64,000 nt of DNA from Halomonas campaniensis (GTDB lineage Bacteria > Pseudomonadota > Gammaproteobacteria > Pseudomonadales > Halomonadaceae), in NCBI RefSeq assembly GCF_002211105.1, contig NZ_JPUA01000022.1, positions 54,827 through 118,826 of the forward strand. The letters run 5' to 3'. The notes under the pieces were generated by a model. That model did not search any database, was not told where the DNA came from, and saw only the letters and a list, made by a program, of their open reading frames with translations. Shown here one piece after another: positions 35,338-43,940 of the stretch. Both the position numbers and the translations under genes were made by a program. The stretch's first letter is position 1. Every line of letters begins with the position of its first letter.

Positions 35338-35961
35338 ATGAAGACGCAATCTTCACTCCACAAGGTGCTGTTGGCTAGTGCTTTGATGCTACCCGTAGCG
35401 TCTGCTGCGATGGCCGATGAGGTCGTCGAACAGATCGAGTTGGGGCTTGAGCGCTATCAGGAAGAGGACTACGGTAGCGCCCTTACCGAACTAGAGTTCG
35501 CGATCAGTGATATTCGCAAATTGCAGTCAGCTCGAATCGCTGAGACCTTTCCCGAGCCGCCAGAAGGTTGGGAGGCCGGTAACGCCGAATCCAGTGACGA
35601 TGGTGCAGCGGCGATGATGGGCGGTGGCGCTATGCTCGAACGTTACTACAGTGAAAATGGTGGTGATGGTGAGCTGACGGCAAGCATCATGGTCGACAAC
35701 CCTATGATTCAGGGCATGGCGGCGCTCTTCAACAACCCCGCTATGTTAACGGCCCAACCGAATACCGAGCGGGTGCGCATGGGGCGTGAATCGGCCATCG
35801 TGACGTGGGAGCCCTCCTACTCTTCGGCGGAGGTCTCCCTGCTGCTCGATGGTCGGATCTTAATCCAGGTGGAGGGGACGAATTTGGCCTCCCAGGATAC
35901 GGCAGTAGAGCTAATGCGCAGTTGGGATATCGGCGCGGTGCGTGAACAGGTGGGTCGCTAG
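35338..35961 (+). CDS. secreted protein of unknown function
   Basis: A 207-residue protein with a clear Sec signal peptide (cleavage near 'AMADEVVEQ', residue 26). The first part of the mature protein ('IELGLERYQEEDYGSALTELEFAISDI') resembles a single tetratricopeptide-type helix pair. The middle contains an acidic Gly/Ala/Met stretch near residues 95-105, and the C-terminal part is a strand-rich region ('SAIVTWEPSYSSAEVSLLLDGRILIQVEG'). I cannot assign a family. GGAG precedes ATG 35338. It stands alone between a terminator and the convergent speB gene, so no partner suggests a role. Confidence 0.75.
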   Translation: MKTQSSLHKVLLASALMLPVASAAMADEVVEQIELGLERYQEEDYGSALTELEFAISDIRKLQSARIAETFPEPPEGWEAGNAESSDDGAAAMMGGGAMLERYYSENGGDGELTASIMVDNPMIQGMAALFNNPAMLTAQPNTERVRMGRESAIVTWEPSYSSAEVSLLLDGRILIQVEGTNLASQDTAVELMRSWDIGAVREQVGR

Positions 35962-36020
35962 CGCTGTCGCTTTGATTGATAACCCCCTGCCCATTGCTAA
36001 CTAACGGTGCTCTTTATATC

Positions 36021-36046
36021 CAGCCTCTAATGCCCTTTAGAGGCTG
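36021..36046. terminator. hairpin at the end of the ureohydrolase gene
   Basis: A perfect 10-base stem CAGCCTCTAA / TTAGAGGCTG with a 6-base loop that includes the stop codon of the minus-strand gene. There is no T-run on either side, so termination is uncertain. Confidence 0.4.
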
Positions 36047-36962
36047 CCAGGGTATACAAAAACTCAAGCCCCAGCGTCGCGGCGGCAAGCGAGGTAATGT
36101 CGCCGTGATCGTAGGCGGGGTTCACTTCCACCACGTCCATACCCATTAGCTCCATGCCTACCATGCCACGGATCACTTTCAGCATGAGATCGGTGGACAT
36201 GCCGCCGCACACCGGCGTGCCGGTGCCTGGGGCGTAGGCCGGGTCGAGGCCGTCGATGTCCAAGCTTACGTAGGCGGAGTGGTAACCCACGCGGGCACGA
36301 ATGCGCTCAAGCACCGCCGCTGCGCCGTTGTCATTGACCCAGTCCGCATCCAATACCTCGTATGGGTGGTTGTGGCGGTCATAACTGGTGCGAATGCCAA
36401 TTTGCAGCGAGTGCTCAGGCACTACCAAGCCTTCTTTTAAAGCGTGATGAAAAATAGTGCCGTGGTCGAAGCGTGTGCCTTGCTCATAGGTATCAGTGTG
36501 GGCGTCAAAGTGGATCAGCGCCAGGGGGCCGTGTTCACGGGCGTGGGCGCGCAGCAGCGGTAGGCTGATGTAGTGGTCGCCGCCCAGCGTAAGCATCTTT
36601 TTACCCGCTTTTAACCAGCGGTTGGCGTGGGTTTCCAGGTTGTCGACCAGGCTCTCCGGCTCGCCATAGGCGTAATTTACATTGCCTGCATCGCACACCT
36701 TAAGGCGATCTTCCAAGGCGAAGTCCCATGGCCAGCGCTTGCCTTCCCATATCAGGTTGGCGGTACTTTGGCGAATTGCATTTGGCCCCATACGAGTGCC
36801 CGCACGGCCAGAGCAAGCAAGGTCAAAAGGCACACCACTTACTACCACGTCGGCATCGGTTTGTTTAGGATCCGTTGCTTGTGCTACGCCCATAAAAGTA
36901 GAAATCACATCGCCATAAAGGCTGGGCATGGTTTGTGCGGACATCGCTTGTGGGTGGGTCAC
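36027..36962 (-). CDS. speB: agmatinase/ureohydrolase family enzyme
   Basis: A 311-residue ureohydrolase. The binuclear manganese ligands are in place: 'LGGDHYISLP' (Asp-His), 'IHFDAHTDTYE' (DAHxD), and 'SLDIDGLDPAYAPGTGTP' (DxDxxDP). Enzymes of this fold cleave a guanidino group to urea; agmatinase (to putrescine) is the usual member, but guanidinobutyrase is close. GTG 36962 is chosen over ATG 36944 because AAGGAG lies about 10 bases upstream; the longer frame to 37037 has no similarity. It diverges from a LysR gene across 140 bp, a standard regulator-target pair. The substrate cannot be decided from sequence. Confidence 0.88.
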   Translation of the reverse strand: MTHPQAMSAQTMPSLYGDVISTFMGVAQATDPKQTDADVVVSGVPFDLACSGRAGTRMGPNAIRQSTANLIWEGKRWPWDFALEDRLKVCDAGNVNYAYGEPESLVDNLETHANRWLKAGKKMLTLGGDHYISLPLLRAHAREHGPLALIHFDAHTDTYEQGTRFDHGTIFHHALKEGLVVPEHSLQIGIRTSYDRHNHPYEVLDADWVNDNGAAAVLERIRARVGYHSAYVSLDIDGLDPAYAPGTGTPVCGGMSTDLMLKVIRGMVGMELMGMDVVEVNPAYDHGDITSLAAATLGLEFLYTLAASKGH

Positions 36963-37057
36963 CGGTGTGCTTCTCCTTGAGTACTGGATTATCGCTGATA
37001 GTCGCTGGTGAGCGAATGTGCGGCCGACAATAAGCAATTCCTGGCGATAATTTAAAT

Positions 37058-37080
37058 GAATGTTTAGAATTTAATCATTC
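37058..37080. promoter_or_regulatory. candidate LysR operator between speB and its divergent regulator
   Basis: GAATG-N13-CATTC inverted repeat in an AT-rich stretch 22 bp ahead of the LysR start. The half-sites fit a LysR dyad, but the spacing is longer than the usual T-N11-A, so it is only a candidate. Confidence 0.35.
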
Positions 37081-37102
37081 GTGATATGAATAATGAGAAG
37101 CC

Positions 37103-38056
37103 ATGCGTTCGCTACGCCATTTTGATCTGAATTTGCTGCTGGTTTTTGAAGCGCTGATGCGTGAGCGTCATGTCACTCGCGCGGCAGAAACGCTGCATTT
37201 AAGCCAGCCAGCCTTGAGCCATGCGCTCAAAAGGCTGCGTGAGGCGCTGGATGACCCATTGCTGGTACGCACCGAAAATGGCATGCAGCCCACGCCCAGG
37301 GCGCTGGCGCTGTTGCCTGTCGTACAGCACTCCTTGGCCCTGCTACGGCAAGGCCTGGCACCGCCTGCGCTGTTTTCGCCGGCGACTAGCAAGCGGCGTT
37401 TTACGTTGGCGACCACCGACTACTTTGAAGAAGTGATGTACCCCCCCTTTCTTAGCCAACTGTTGAGTTATGCACCGGGCATCAGTTTTTCAATTGAGCT
37501 GATTACCCCAGATGTTCTAAGTGAGGGGTTGGAACAGCGCCAAATTGATATGGTGGTGGGGCTGGATAGCCAAAGTGCGCTGCCTGGAGGCGTTATTCAG
37601 ACTCCCTGGATGGATGAGGAGTTGGTCTGCTTGGCGGCTACCCATAATGATCGCGTAGGCGATGCGCTCAATATTGGTCAGTTTGCTGATGCGCTCCATG
37701 TGGAGCTGGCGGATATTAGCGGCCTACGCCCCAGCAATATCGATAGTTGTCTGGTGCAACACGGCTTAACCCGCCGGGTAATTTCAAAAAATCTCAACTA
37801 TATTGCCGCGGCGCGGGTAGTGGCACTAACGGAAGCGATCATGACGCTGCCACGTCAAATGGCTGAGCGCTTTGTCATGATGCTGCCGGTGCGTATGGTG
37901 GAGCCACCCAAAGAGCTCCCCACACTGAAAATGACGTTGATTCAGCATGGGCTGTTTGCCAACGATCCTGCTCTCATCTGGCTAACTCAATCACTGATCG
38001 AGTTCGCCGACACATTCCAGCAGCAAGTCTCTTCAGGGGAATTGCGGCCTGGTTGA
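37103..38056 (+). CDS. LysR-type regulator divergent from speB
   Basis: A 317-residue LysR protein whose DNA-binding half reads 'HFDLNLLLVFEALMRERHVTRAAETLHLSQPALSHALKRLREALDDPLLVRTENGM' in the form of the NodD/LinR branch; the effector domain spans about residues 93-300. It faces speB across 140 bp and probably controls that gene in response to a guanidino compound, though this is positional inference. It is followed by the response-regulator gene 96 bp later on the same strand. Confidence 0.9.
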   Translation: MRSLRHFDLNLLLVFEALMRERHVTRAAETLHLSQPALSHALKRLREALDDPLLVRTENGMQPTPRALALLPVVQHSLALLRQGLAPPALFSPATSKRRFTLATTDYFEEVMYPPFLSQLLSYAPGISFSIELITPDVLSEGLEQRQIDMVVGLDSQSALPGGVIQTPWMDEELVCLAATHNDRVGDALNIGQFADALHVELADISGLRPSNIDSCLVQHGLTRRVISKNLNYIAAARVVALTEAIMTLPRQMAERFVMMLPVRMVEPPKELPTLKMTLIQHGLFANDPALIWLTQSLIEFADTFQQQVSSGELRPG

Positions 38057-38152
38057 TGGTGGGAAGTTGCTTCAATAAAGGCGTGTGACTTAGTAGAGTG
38101 TTAGCAAAGACGCAGTAAGCGGGATGCAGCTAAACCAAAGGCAACCATAATA

Positions 38153-38824
38153 ATGACAGCAATGTATAAACTCCTGATTGCCGACGATCACCCCCTTGTA
38201 CGTGATGCTATGGCGCGGGTGATCCGTGAAGCTTACGTAGATGCTGAGGTTATCGAGGTGGAAGACTTTGATGCGGCTCTCGCCCATACACAGCAAGATC
38301 CTGATCTTGACTTGATATTGCTAGATTTAAATATGCCTGGCATGAACGGGTTAACGGGACTTTTACAGCTGCGTAACGAGCACCCTACGATTCCGGTGGT
38401 GATTGTTTCTGCGGAAGAGAATAAGCAGATTATTCTGCAGGCGGTCTCTTGTGGAGCAGCGGGGTTTATCCCCAAATCACTGCCCCGTGATCAGATGCGC
38501 CACGCCATTGCCCAGGTATTGGAAGGCAATATCTTTCTACCCGCCGATGCTATGCGCGCACCGGATAGTATTCGTAAGCGTCGCCACCAGGAGCAGGGTT
38601 TTACGGCAGAACAGCTGCGCCAATTAACACGCAAACAACTGCAGGTGTTGGAACACATGACCCGCGGTGAATCTAACAAGATGATTGCCTATCACCTCAA
38701 TATCGCGGAAACCACGGTGAAAGCCCATGTGTCGGCGATCTTGCGCAAGCTGGGGGTGACCAGCCGCGTACAAGCAATTTTATCGGCCAACGATATCGAT
38801 TTTTCTCAATTCCTCAAGCGCTGA
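38153..38824 (+). CDS. LuxR-type two-component response regulator
   Basis: A 223-residue NarL/LuxR-type regulator. The receiver domain has acidic pair D11-D12 ('[12 protein letters not shown]'), phospho-acceptor D58 in '[11 protein letters not shown]', and 'VSAEENK...GFIPKS' with the conserved Lys. The LuxR HTH is '[44 protein letters not shown]' in residues about 155-205. The architecture is that of ErdR/ErbR-type regulators of quinoprotein alcohol oxidation in Pseudomonas. It ends 6 bp from the end of pqqF, which belongs to the opposite-strand PQQ block. The soluble hybrid kinase encoded two genes further is a possible partner, but the pairing is not proven. The start (38153 or 38162) lacks a clear ribosome site. 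Confidence 0.88.
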   Translation: MTAMYKLLIADDHPLVRDAMARVIREAYVDAEVIEVEDFDAALAHTQQDPDLDLILLDLNMPGMNGLTGLLQLRNEHPTIPVVIVSAEENKQIILQAVSCGAAGFIPKSLPRDQMRHAIAQVLEGNIFLPADAMRAPDSIRKRRHQEQGFTAEQLRQLTRKQLQVLEHMTRGESNKMIAYHLNIAETTVKAHVSAILRKLGVTSRVQAILSANDIDFSQFLKR

Positions 38825-38830
38825 CTCGCC

Positions 38831-40999
38831 TCAATCGTTGACGCGATAGTGGCCAGCGCTATCTAACCAGTGGGTTTGCCAGTGACCGTGGGTGTTTATC
38901 TGAGTGAGTAAATCGGTAAGCGCCTGTGAATCGATGCTTTGCTGCCCAAGCCGATGCAGTGGCTGATCGGTGCCTGACAACAGGCTTTGCCACTGAATAA
39001 TCAGTGCGGCAAGGGGCGTTTCGGGCGGTGTTAGCGAGCGTTTAAGTGAGTTTGGCGCCTGTAGGACATCATCCGCCGTTTTCCACAGGGTATGGGTGAT
39101 GGAGAGTAGCTTTTCGCCTACTGGTTCAGCGTCTTCGCTGGTTTGCACCACATAGCCAAGTGAGCAGGGTGTGCCGTCGCCTCTGCGTACCGCTGCCACA
39201 TACCCCAAGTGGTGGTCATACCGCGCCTGCTTAAAAAAGGCCGCGCTGTGGTGCTGCTCAACCAGCGCTAATAGCCAGCGCTGTGTGGGCGTGCCCGGTA
39301 AGCTCAGTGTGCGCATGATGGCTGTGCTGGCCGACTCATTGATAGAAGGCGTCTGCACAGAACGTGTTGCTATGCGGCTAGCCAAATCTGCCAGTGCGTG
39401 GCAAACAGCGTCTGCATCGGTTGCATGGGAAACCCATACCGCAGGCGTGGCAGGCAGCGGGGTTAAGCGCTGTAACAACCGCTGAGCCAGAAGCCCTTGG
39501 AGGGTAATTGTCGTATTAACATTCGCTTCTTTCAGCAAGGTTTGCATGGCAACGGCCGCTCCCTTACCCACGGTTATCACCCAACTGCCTTGCGCTAGCT
39601 GCATGTGCTGGCATACCACACCTCTGCGGGCGCACTGCTTGGCAGCCAGTGGGGCGGGGAGAAACATCGCATTGGGAATAAAGCAGGCTGCCCAGGCGGT
39701 GTTGGCAAGTGAGGTGAAATCATCGCTGACACCATACTGTCCGCACCAACTCTGCACCTTGGGGGTGGCCGCCAATTGTGCTGCATCGTCAGTATGCTGG
39801 AACGTTGTAGGCGCGCTATAAACGAGCCAGAGAGGAGTTGGCCTGCGATCCCTGGTGGGAAAATATGGCCGAGCCGCTGTATTGGCAGCAAGCCGACGTG
39901 CCAATGCTTGCTGGCGTGCATAGACAAACCACGCCGACGCCAGTTGCACGGTACCGACAGGGGGCTGCCAAACGGTGCGGTGATCAATTGCGGCCGTCGC
40001 GAGCAGGGCTGCCAGGCGTTCACTGAGGGAATCGGCAAGCACTTCCAGTCGTTCCTGCGCCGCGGCGGTACCGATTAGCGTCAAGCTGAAGGTGTCTGTA
40101 GCTCCGGTTGGGGCGGCAGTCGCGTGGTAGTCGATAATCGAGTCAGCTAACTGATCCACCAAGTAGCCTTGGTTTAACGAATCGGCAACGTCGCTAAGGG
40201 CGTTAAACTGATGACGTGAAACGGACGAGGGTAGCGGCCACAATAGCTCAACGGCGTGGGCCGTCCCGACCAACTTCGCGCGGGGCAGGCTGCCCCAGCG
40301 GGGCGTAATAGCAAGTGCCGAAGCGTTGGGCGGTCGCGGGTTAAACAGCGTTGCCATGCGTTGAATAAGGCGGGTCACCGCTTCTGTGGCTCTGGGGCTG
40401 ATAATTGCAATGTTAACGCGGCCGCCGCGGTGGTAGTGGTCGCGGTGAAACGTGGTCAGCGCCTCATGAAGCAACTCAATGTTATGGCCCAGCGTTTGTG
40501 CGTTGCCGTGGCGGCAGCCAGCACCGATATGCTGCGGGTCACTGAGTGTGGCGATGGCTGATAGCCGTTGCATCGCCGAGCTGTGCTGGCGGGCCTGCCA
40601 TTCGGCGTCAATGGCGGCGACTTCGGTGCGAATGGTCGGCGACGAAAGAGTGGGCGTGGCGAGCTGACTGGCAACAGTGAGAGCCGCCGCTTCTAGGCTG
40701 TCTGTCGGTATCGAGAAATGCACATCGGTGACGTAGTCATCGGTGTGGGCGTTCAGGCTGCCCTGACGCTGGGCAAACCAAGTAAGCAGGCTGGTGTTAG
40801 AGGAGGTTGTCAGTGGAGCGGTGGTGAGCACGTGCTCCAGTAAGTGGGCCAGGCCTGGCAGGGCGGGCGGTTCATCCAAATAGCCCGCTGCTATAGTAAT
40901 GCTGACGTGAGCGTGGGTTAAGTGGGGCGCGTGGGCCAGAACGCCTTGCACGCCGCTAGGCAGGGAGATACAGGACTGTGGGAAGCGCAGGTTAGTCAT
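38831..40999 (-). CDS. pqqF: M16-family peptidase PqqF
   Basis: A 722-residue M16 peptidase. The inverted zinc motif is present as H52-x-x-E55-H56 in 'GLAHLLEHVLTTA', and the downstream Glu in 'EVAAIDAEW' near residue 127-135 completes the ligands. PqqF (with PqqG in some species) trims the cross-linked PqqA peptide to release the Glu-Tyr core during PQQ synthesis. The start overlaps the hybrid-kinase stop by 8 bases; there is no separate strong ribosome site, so coupling is likely. It is separated from pqqABCDE by 11 kb of PQQ-related genes, though on the same strand. The C-terminal M16 half is more degenerate than the N-terminal one. Confidence 0.88.
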   Translation of the reverse strand: MTNLRFPQSCISLPSGVQGVLAHAPHLTHAHVSITIAAGYLDEPPALPGLAHLLEHVLTTAPLTTSSNTSLLTWFAQRQGSLNAHTDDYVTDVHFSIPTDSLEAAALTVASQLATPTLSSPTIRTEVAAIDAEWQARQHSSAMQRLSAIATLSDPQHIGAGCRHGNAQTLGHNIELLHEALTTFHRDHYHRGGRVNIAIISPRATEAVTRLIQRMATLFNPRPPNASALAITPRWGSLPRAKLVGTAHAVELLWPLPSSVSRHQFNALSDVADSLNQGYLVDQLADSIIDYHATAAPTGATDTFSLTLIGTAAAQERLEVLADSLSERLAALLATAAIDHRTVWQPPVGTVQLASAWFVYARQQALARRLAANTAARPYFPTRDRRPTPLWLVYSAPTTFQHTDDAAQLAATPKVQSWCGQYGVSDDFTSLANTAWAACFIPNAMFLPAPLAAKQCARRGVVCQHMQLAQGSWVITVGKGAAVAMQTLLKEANVNTTITLQGLLAQRLLQRLTPLPATPAVWVSHATDADAVCHALADLASRIATRSVQTPSINESASTAIMRTLSLPGTPTQRWLLALVEQHHSAAFFKQARYDHHLGYVAAVRRGDGTPCSLGYVVQTSEDAEPVGEKLLSITHTLWKTADDVLQAPNSLKRSLTPPETPLAALIIQWQSLLSGTDQPLHRLGQQSIDSQALTDLLTQINTHGHWQTHWLDSAGHYRVND

Positions 41000-42689
41000 T
41001 GAGCAGGCTACGCAGTAGTGCGCGCAGTTTGCCGGGTCGTACCGGCTTGTTTAACTGCGGAACGCCGGCATGGCGTAACCGCCTTAGCCAGTGGTCAGAG
41101 CGGTCGGCACTGATAATGGCTGCGGGTAAGTGCGAGTCATGCCAGTGGTGGCGAAGTTGTCGAATAGCCTCCAACCCCGTCACGTTATCGTCTAAGTGCA
41201 GGTCGACCAGCAGCATATCCGGCGCCTCCAGGCAGGCTTTGGCGGCCGCCACATCCAGCGCTGTATCGCAACTGATCTGCCATTCACTTAGCAACAGTGC
41301 CATGCCTTCAAGAATGGCGGGTTCGTTATCCAGGATCAGGACGCGCACTCCTTCGAACTCGGCGCCAGCAGAAAACGGCGTGCTGGGGGCGGGTGTTTGG
41401 CTAAAGGAAATGCTGCTGGCACGGGGCACCCTAACCGCAAAACAGGAGCCTTGGCCGGGTGCAGAGCGCACAGAAAGCGGGTGCTCAAGGCACTGGCTAA
41501 TCCGCTCCACAATCGCAAGCCCCAGGCCAACGCCCTGGCGATCGCGCGCGCGGGTGGCGTTGAGTTGATGAAACTCGCGGAAAATAAGCTGGTAGTCGCT
41601 TTCGGGAATACCAATACCGCTATCGACGACGTGTACGGCCAGACTGTCGTCACTGTGGCGTCGCACACCTAGGCAAATGCCGCCACGCTGGGTATAGCGG
41701 CAAGCGTTAGCCAGAAAGTTGCGCACAATACGGCTGAGCAGATGAGGGTCGCTGGTCACCGCTTGATAACAAGGCACATAGCGCAGCGTTAACCCTTTCC
41801 GTTGGGCCACGGGGGCAAACTCGCCAGCGAGATGGCTAAGAATATCGTCGAGTTTAAAGTGGCGCAGTTGCGGCTGTACCTGGCCGTGATCCAGTTTTGA
41901 AATATCCAATAGATCGGAAAGAATCGCTTCGGCGCCTTCCAGCGAGTTTTGCACCCTCTCAACCAGTGCTAGATTATCGCTGTCGTTCAGCCGCTCCTGT
42001 AGTGAGGCCACCAATAAGCGTGCCGCGTTCATGGGTTGCAGCAGGTCATGGCTAGCGGCGGCCAGGTAGCGGTCTTTGCTGTGGTTGGCAAACTCGGCAG
42101 CATCGCGCGCGCTTCTAAGCTCCTCGTTGAGTCGTTCAAGTGCCTGGGTGCGGTCAGCTACCCGGGCTTCCAAGTGGGCGTTGAGTGTTTCCAAGTGCTG
42201 GCGGGCGCGCTCACGCTCGGTAATATCGGCCACAAAGCCTTCGATCAGGTCTTCGTCTCCGGCAAGTTCGGCGGGCTTTTTGATCAGCGTAATGGCGACG
42301 GGAACCTGATGACCAGAGGCTCCCTGCAGCAAGGTGGTTTGGCCTGTTACGTGCCCTTGAATGAGCAGCAGGTCGCGCAGCTGTTGCCCAGTAGTCGCGT
42401 TAACAAACAGCGCGTCAAAGCGCGCACAGCGCTCCAGCGTATGCGCCACGCTAGGGTCGTCCAGCATGGCGGCAAGGGCCGGGTTGGCGGCGCGCAGCTT
42501 ACCGGAGAGCGATGCCTGAAAAATACCGTGTAGCGCGTTTTCAAACAGCCATTTATAGCGGTTGCGTTCAACTTCAAGCTCTTCCAAGCGCACTGATAGC
42601 TCGCGATAGTAGCTTTTGCGCGCCGACTGCTGACCCAACCCGAGTAGATCGCTGACCGAAAAGCCCGAGGGATCGTTGGCTTTTTTCAT
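40992..42689 (-). CDS. soluble hybrid sensor histidine kinase, ErcS-like
   Basis: A 565-residue kinase without membrane helices. Order: coiled coil and PAS domain (residues about 25-160), second coiled coil (165-205), HisKA with H214 in 'AASHDLLQPMNAARL', HATPase (N box 'NACRYTQRGG', G boxes 'DSGIGI' and 'GVGLGLAI'), and a C-terminal receiver ('LILDNEPAILEGMA', phospho-Asp in 'LLVDLHLDD'). Cytoplasmic kinases of this type (ErcS, NahK) control quinoprotein alcohol oxidation in Pseudomonas. GAGG lies 4 bases before ATG 42689, which overlaps the end of the Fe-alcohol dehydrogenase gene. What it senses is unknown. Confidence 0.9.
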   Translation of the reverse strand: MKKANDPSGFSVSDLLGLGQQSARKSYYRELSVRLEELEVERNRYKWLFENALHGIFQASLSGKLRAANPALAAMLDDPSVAHTLERCARFDALFVNATTGQQLRDLLLIQGHVTGQTTLLQGASGHQVPVAITLIKKPAELAGDEDLIEGFVADITERERARQHLETLNAHLEARVADRTQALERLNEELRSARDAAEFANHSKDRYLAAASHDLLQPMNAARLLVASLQERLNDSDNLALVERVQNSLEGAEAILSDLLDISKLDHGQVQPQLRHFKLDDILSHLAGEFAPVAQRKGLTLRYVPCYQAVTSDPHLLSRIVRNFLANACRYTQRGGICLGVRRHSDDSLAVHVVDSGIGIPESDYQLIFREFHQLNATRARDRQGVGLGLAIVERISQCLEHPLSVRSAPGQGSCFAVRVPRASSISFSQTPAPSTPFSAGAEFEGVRVLILDNEPAILEGMALLLSEWQISCDTALDVAAAKACLEAPDMLLVDLHLDDNVTGLEAIRQLRHHWHDSHLPAAIISADRSDHWLRRLRHAGVPQLNKPVRPGKLRALLRSLLND

Positions 42690-43849
42690 AGCGCCTCTTC
42701 GTACACCACCGCTACATCCCGTGAGTTGGAACGGCGCGGGTTAGTCAAAATGCAGGGGTCGCCCAGCGCGTGGTTGGTGAGAAATGGCACGTCGCTGCGT
42801 GAGACGCCCATCTTGCCAAGCGTGCCGCCCAGGCCAACCGCATGTTTTAAATCGACTAAATACTGAAACAGCGCTGTTTTAATCTGCTGCTGTGACAGTC
42901 CCCGGCACTCGATACCAACGGCTTCGGCGACCCGCTTAAAACGCTCGGGGGCGGCTTCGTAGTTATAGGCCACCACGTGCTCTAACAGCATAGCGTTGCA
43001 CAAACCGTGGGGAAGATCTAAGAAGCCGCCCAAACTATGCGACATTGCGTGTACTGCGCCCAAAATCGCGTTTGAGAACGCCAAGCCCGCTTGCATGCTG
43101 CCCAACATTACCTGAGCACGTAGCTCACCATCGGCGGGGTTCGCCACCAGCGCCTCAAGATGGCTGCTGATCAAACGCATGGCTTCCAGGGCGTGGGTAT
43201 CGGTGAGCGGGCCGCTGCCGGTTGAAACGAAGGCTTCAATGGCATGCACTAATGCGTCGACCCCGGTACACGCGGTCAGGTAGGGTGACATGGTCATGGT
43301 GACTTCAGGATCGATCAGCGACACATCCGGCACTACGGCCTTGCTGATGATCGAGAATTTCATGCGCCGCTGCTGGTCGGAAATAATCGCAAACTGGGAA
43401 ATATCCGCCGAGGTGCCCGCCGTTGAAGGAATAAAAATCAGCGGAGGAATCGGCACGCGAATCGTATCAACGCCTTCAAAATCGAGAATGTGCCCGCCGT
43501 GAGCCGTGACGATACCAATCCCCTTGGCGCAGTCCATCGGGCTGCCACCGCCTATCGCCACAATCGCCTTGCAGCCGGTTTCACGATAGATTTCGGCACC
43601 GGCCATAATCTCATCTACCCGTGGGTTGGGGGATACGGCGGTAAAACGCTCAACGGCAATGTTGGCTTCCAGCAGTTTGGCTTCAATATCGCTCACCCAG
43701 CCTGCCAGCAGTACGCCCGGGTCAGAGACCAGCAGTACCTTTTCTGCCCCGAAAGTAGTGACGTAGTTGCCTGCAGCGTGGCGCGCCCCGTCGCCAAAAA
43801 TAATTTCAGGCGCGACAAACTTACGAAGTTGTGTGAGTGGCGAAGTCAT
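42686..43849 (-). CDS. ercA: iron-containing alcohol dehydrogenase, ErcA-like
   Basis: A 387-residue group III alcohol dehydrogenase. 'VSDPGVLLAGW' and 'AIGGGSPMDCAKGIGI' form the NAD-binding part. Metal ligands appear in 'DVSLIDPEVTMTM', 'HAMSHSLGGFLDLPHGLCNAML' (two His) and 'HALGDPCILTNPR'. ATG 43849 is preferred over 43939; the longer N-terminus would be non-conserved. ErcA in Pseudomonas accompanies the kinase ErcS and appears to tune ethanol-oxidation signalling rather than to act mainly as a catabolic enzyme. It overlaps the following kinase gene by ATGA, consistent with that pairing. It lies 91 bp after the S9 peptidase gene. Confidence 0.88.
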   Translation of the reverse strand: MTSPLTQLRKFVAPEIIFGDGARHAAGNYVTTFGAEKVLLVSDPGVLLAGWVSDIEAKLLEANIAVERFTAVSPNPRVDEIMAGAEIYRETGCKAIVAIGGGSPMDCAKGIGIVTAHGGHILDFEGVDTIRVPIPPLIFIPSTAGTSADISQFAIISDQQRRMKFSIISKAVVPDVSLIDPEVTMTMSPYLTACTGVDALVHAIEAFVSTGSGPLTDTHALEAMRLISSHLEALVANPADGELRAQVMLGSMQAGLAFSNAILGAVHAMSHSLGGFLDLPHGLCNAMLLEHVVAYNYEAAPERFKRVAEAVGIECRGLSQQQIKTALFQYLVDLKHAVGLGGTLGKMGVSRSDVPFLTNHALGDPCILTNPRRSNSRDVAVVYEEAL

Positions 43850-43940
43850 GGGGCGGTCTCGTTTATAATTGTTAACCATTATCTTAAGCACCTTAGGAGA
43901 TTGTTGCGCTACGACCTTGGTGCCGTCGTTAGGGGGCAAG

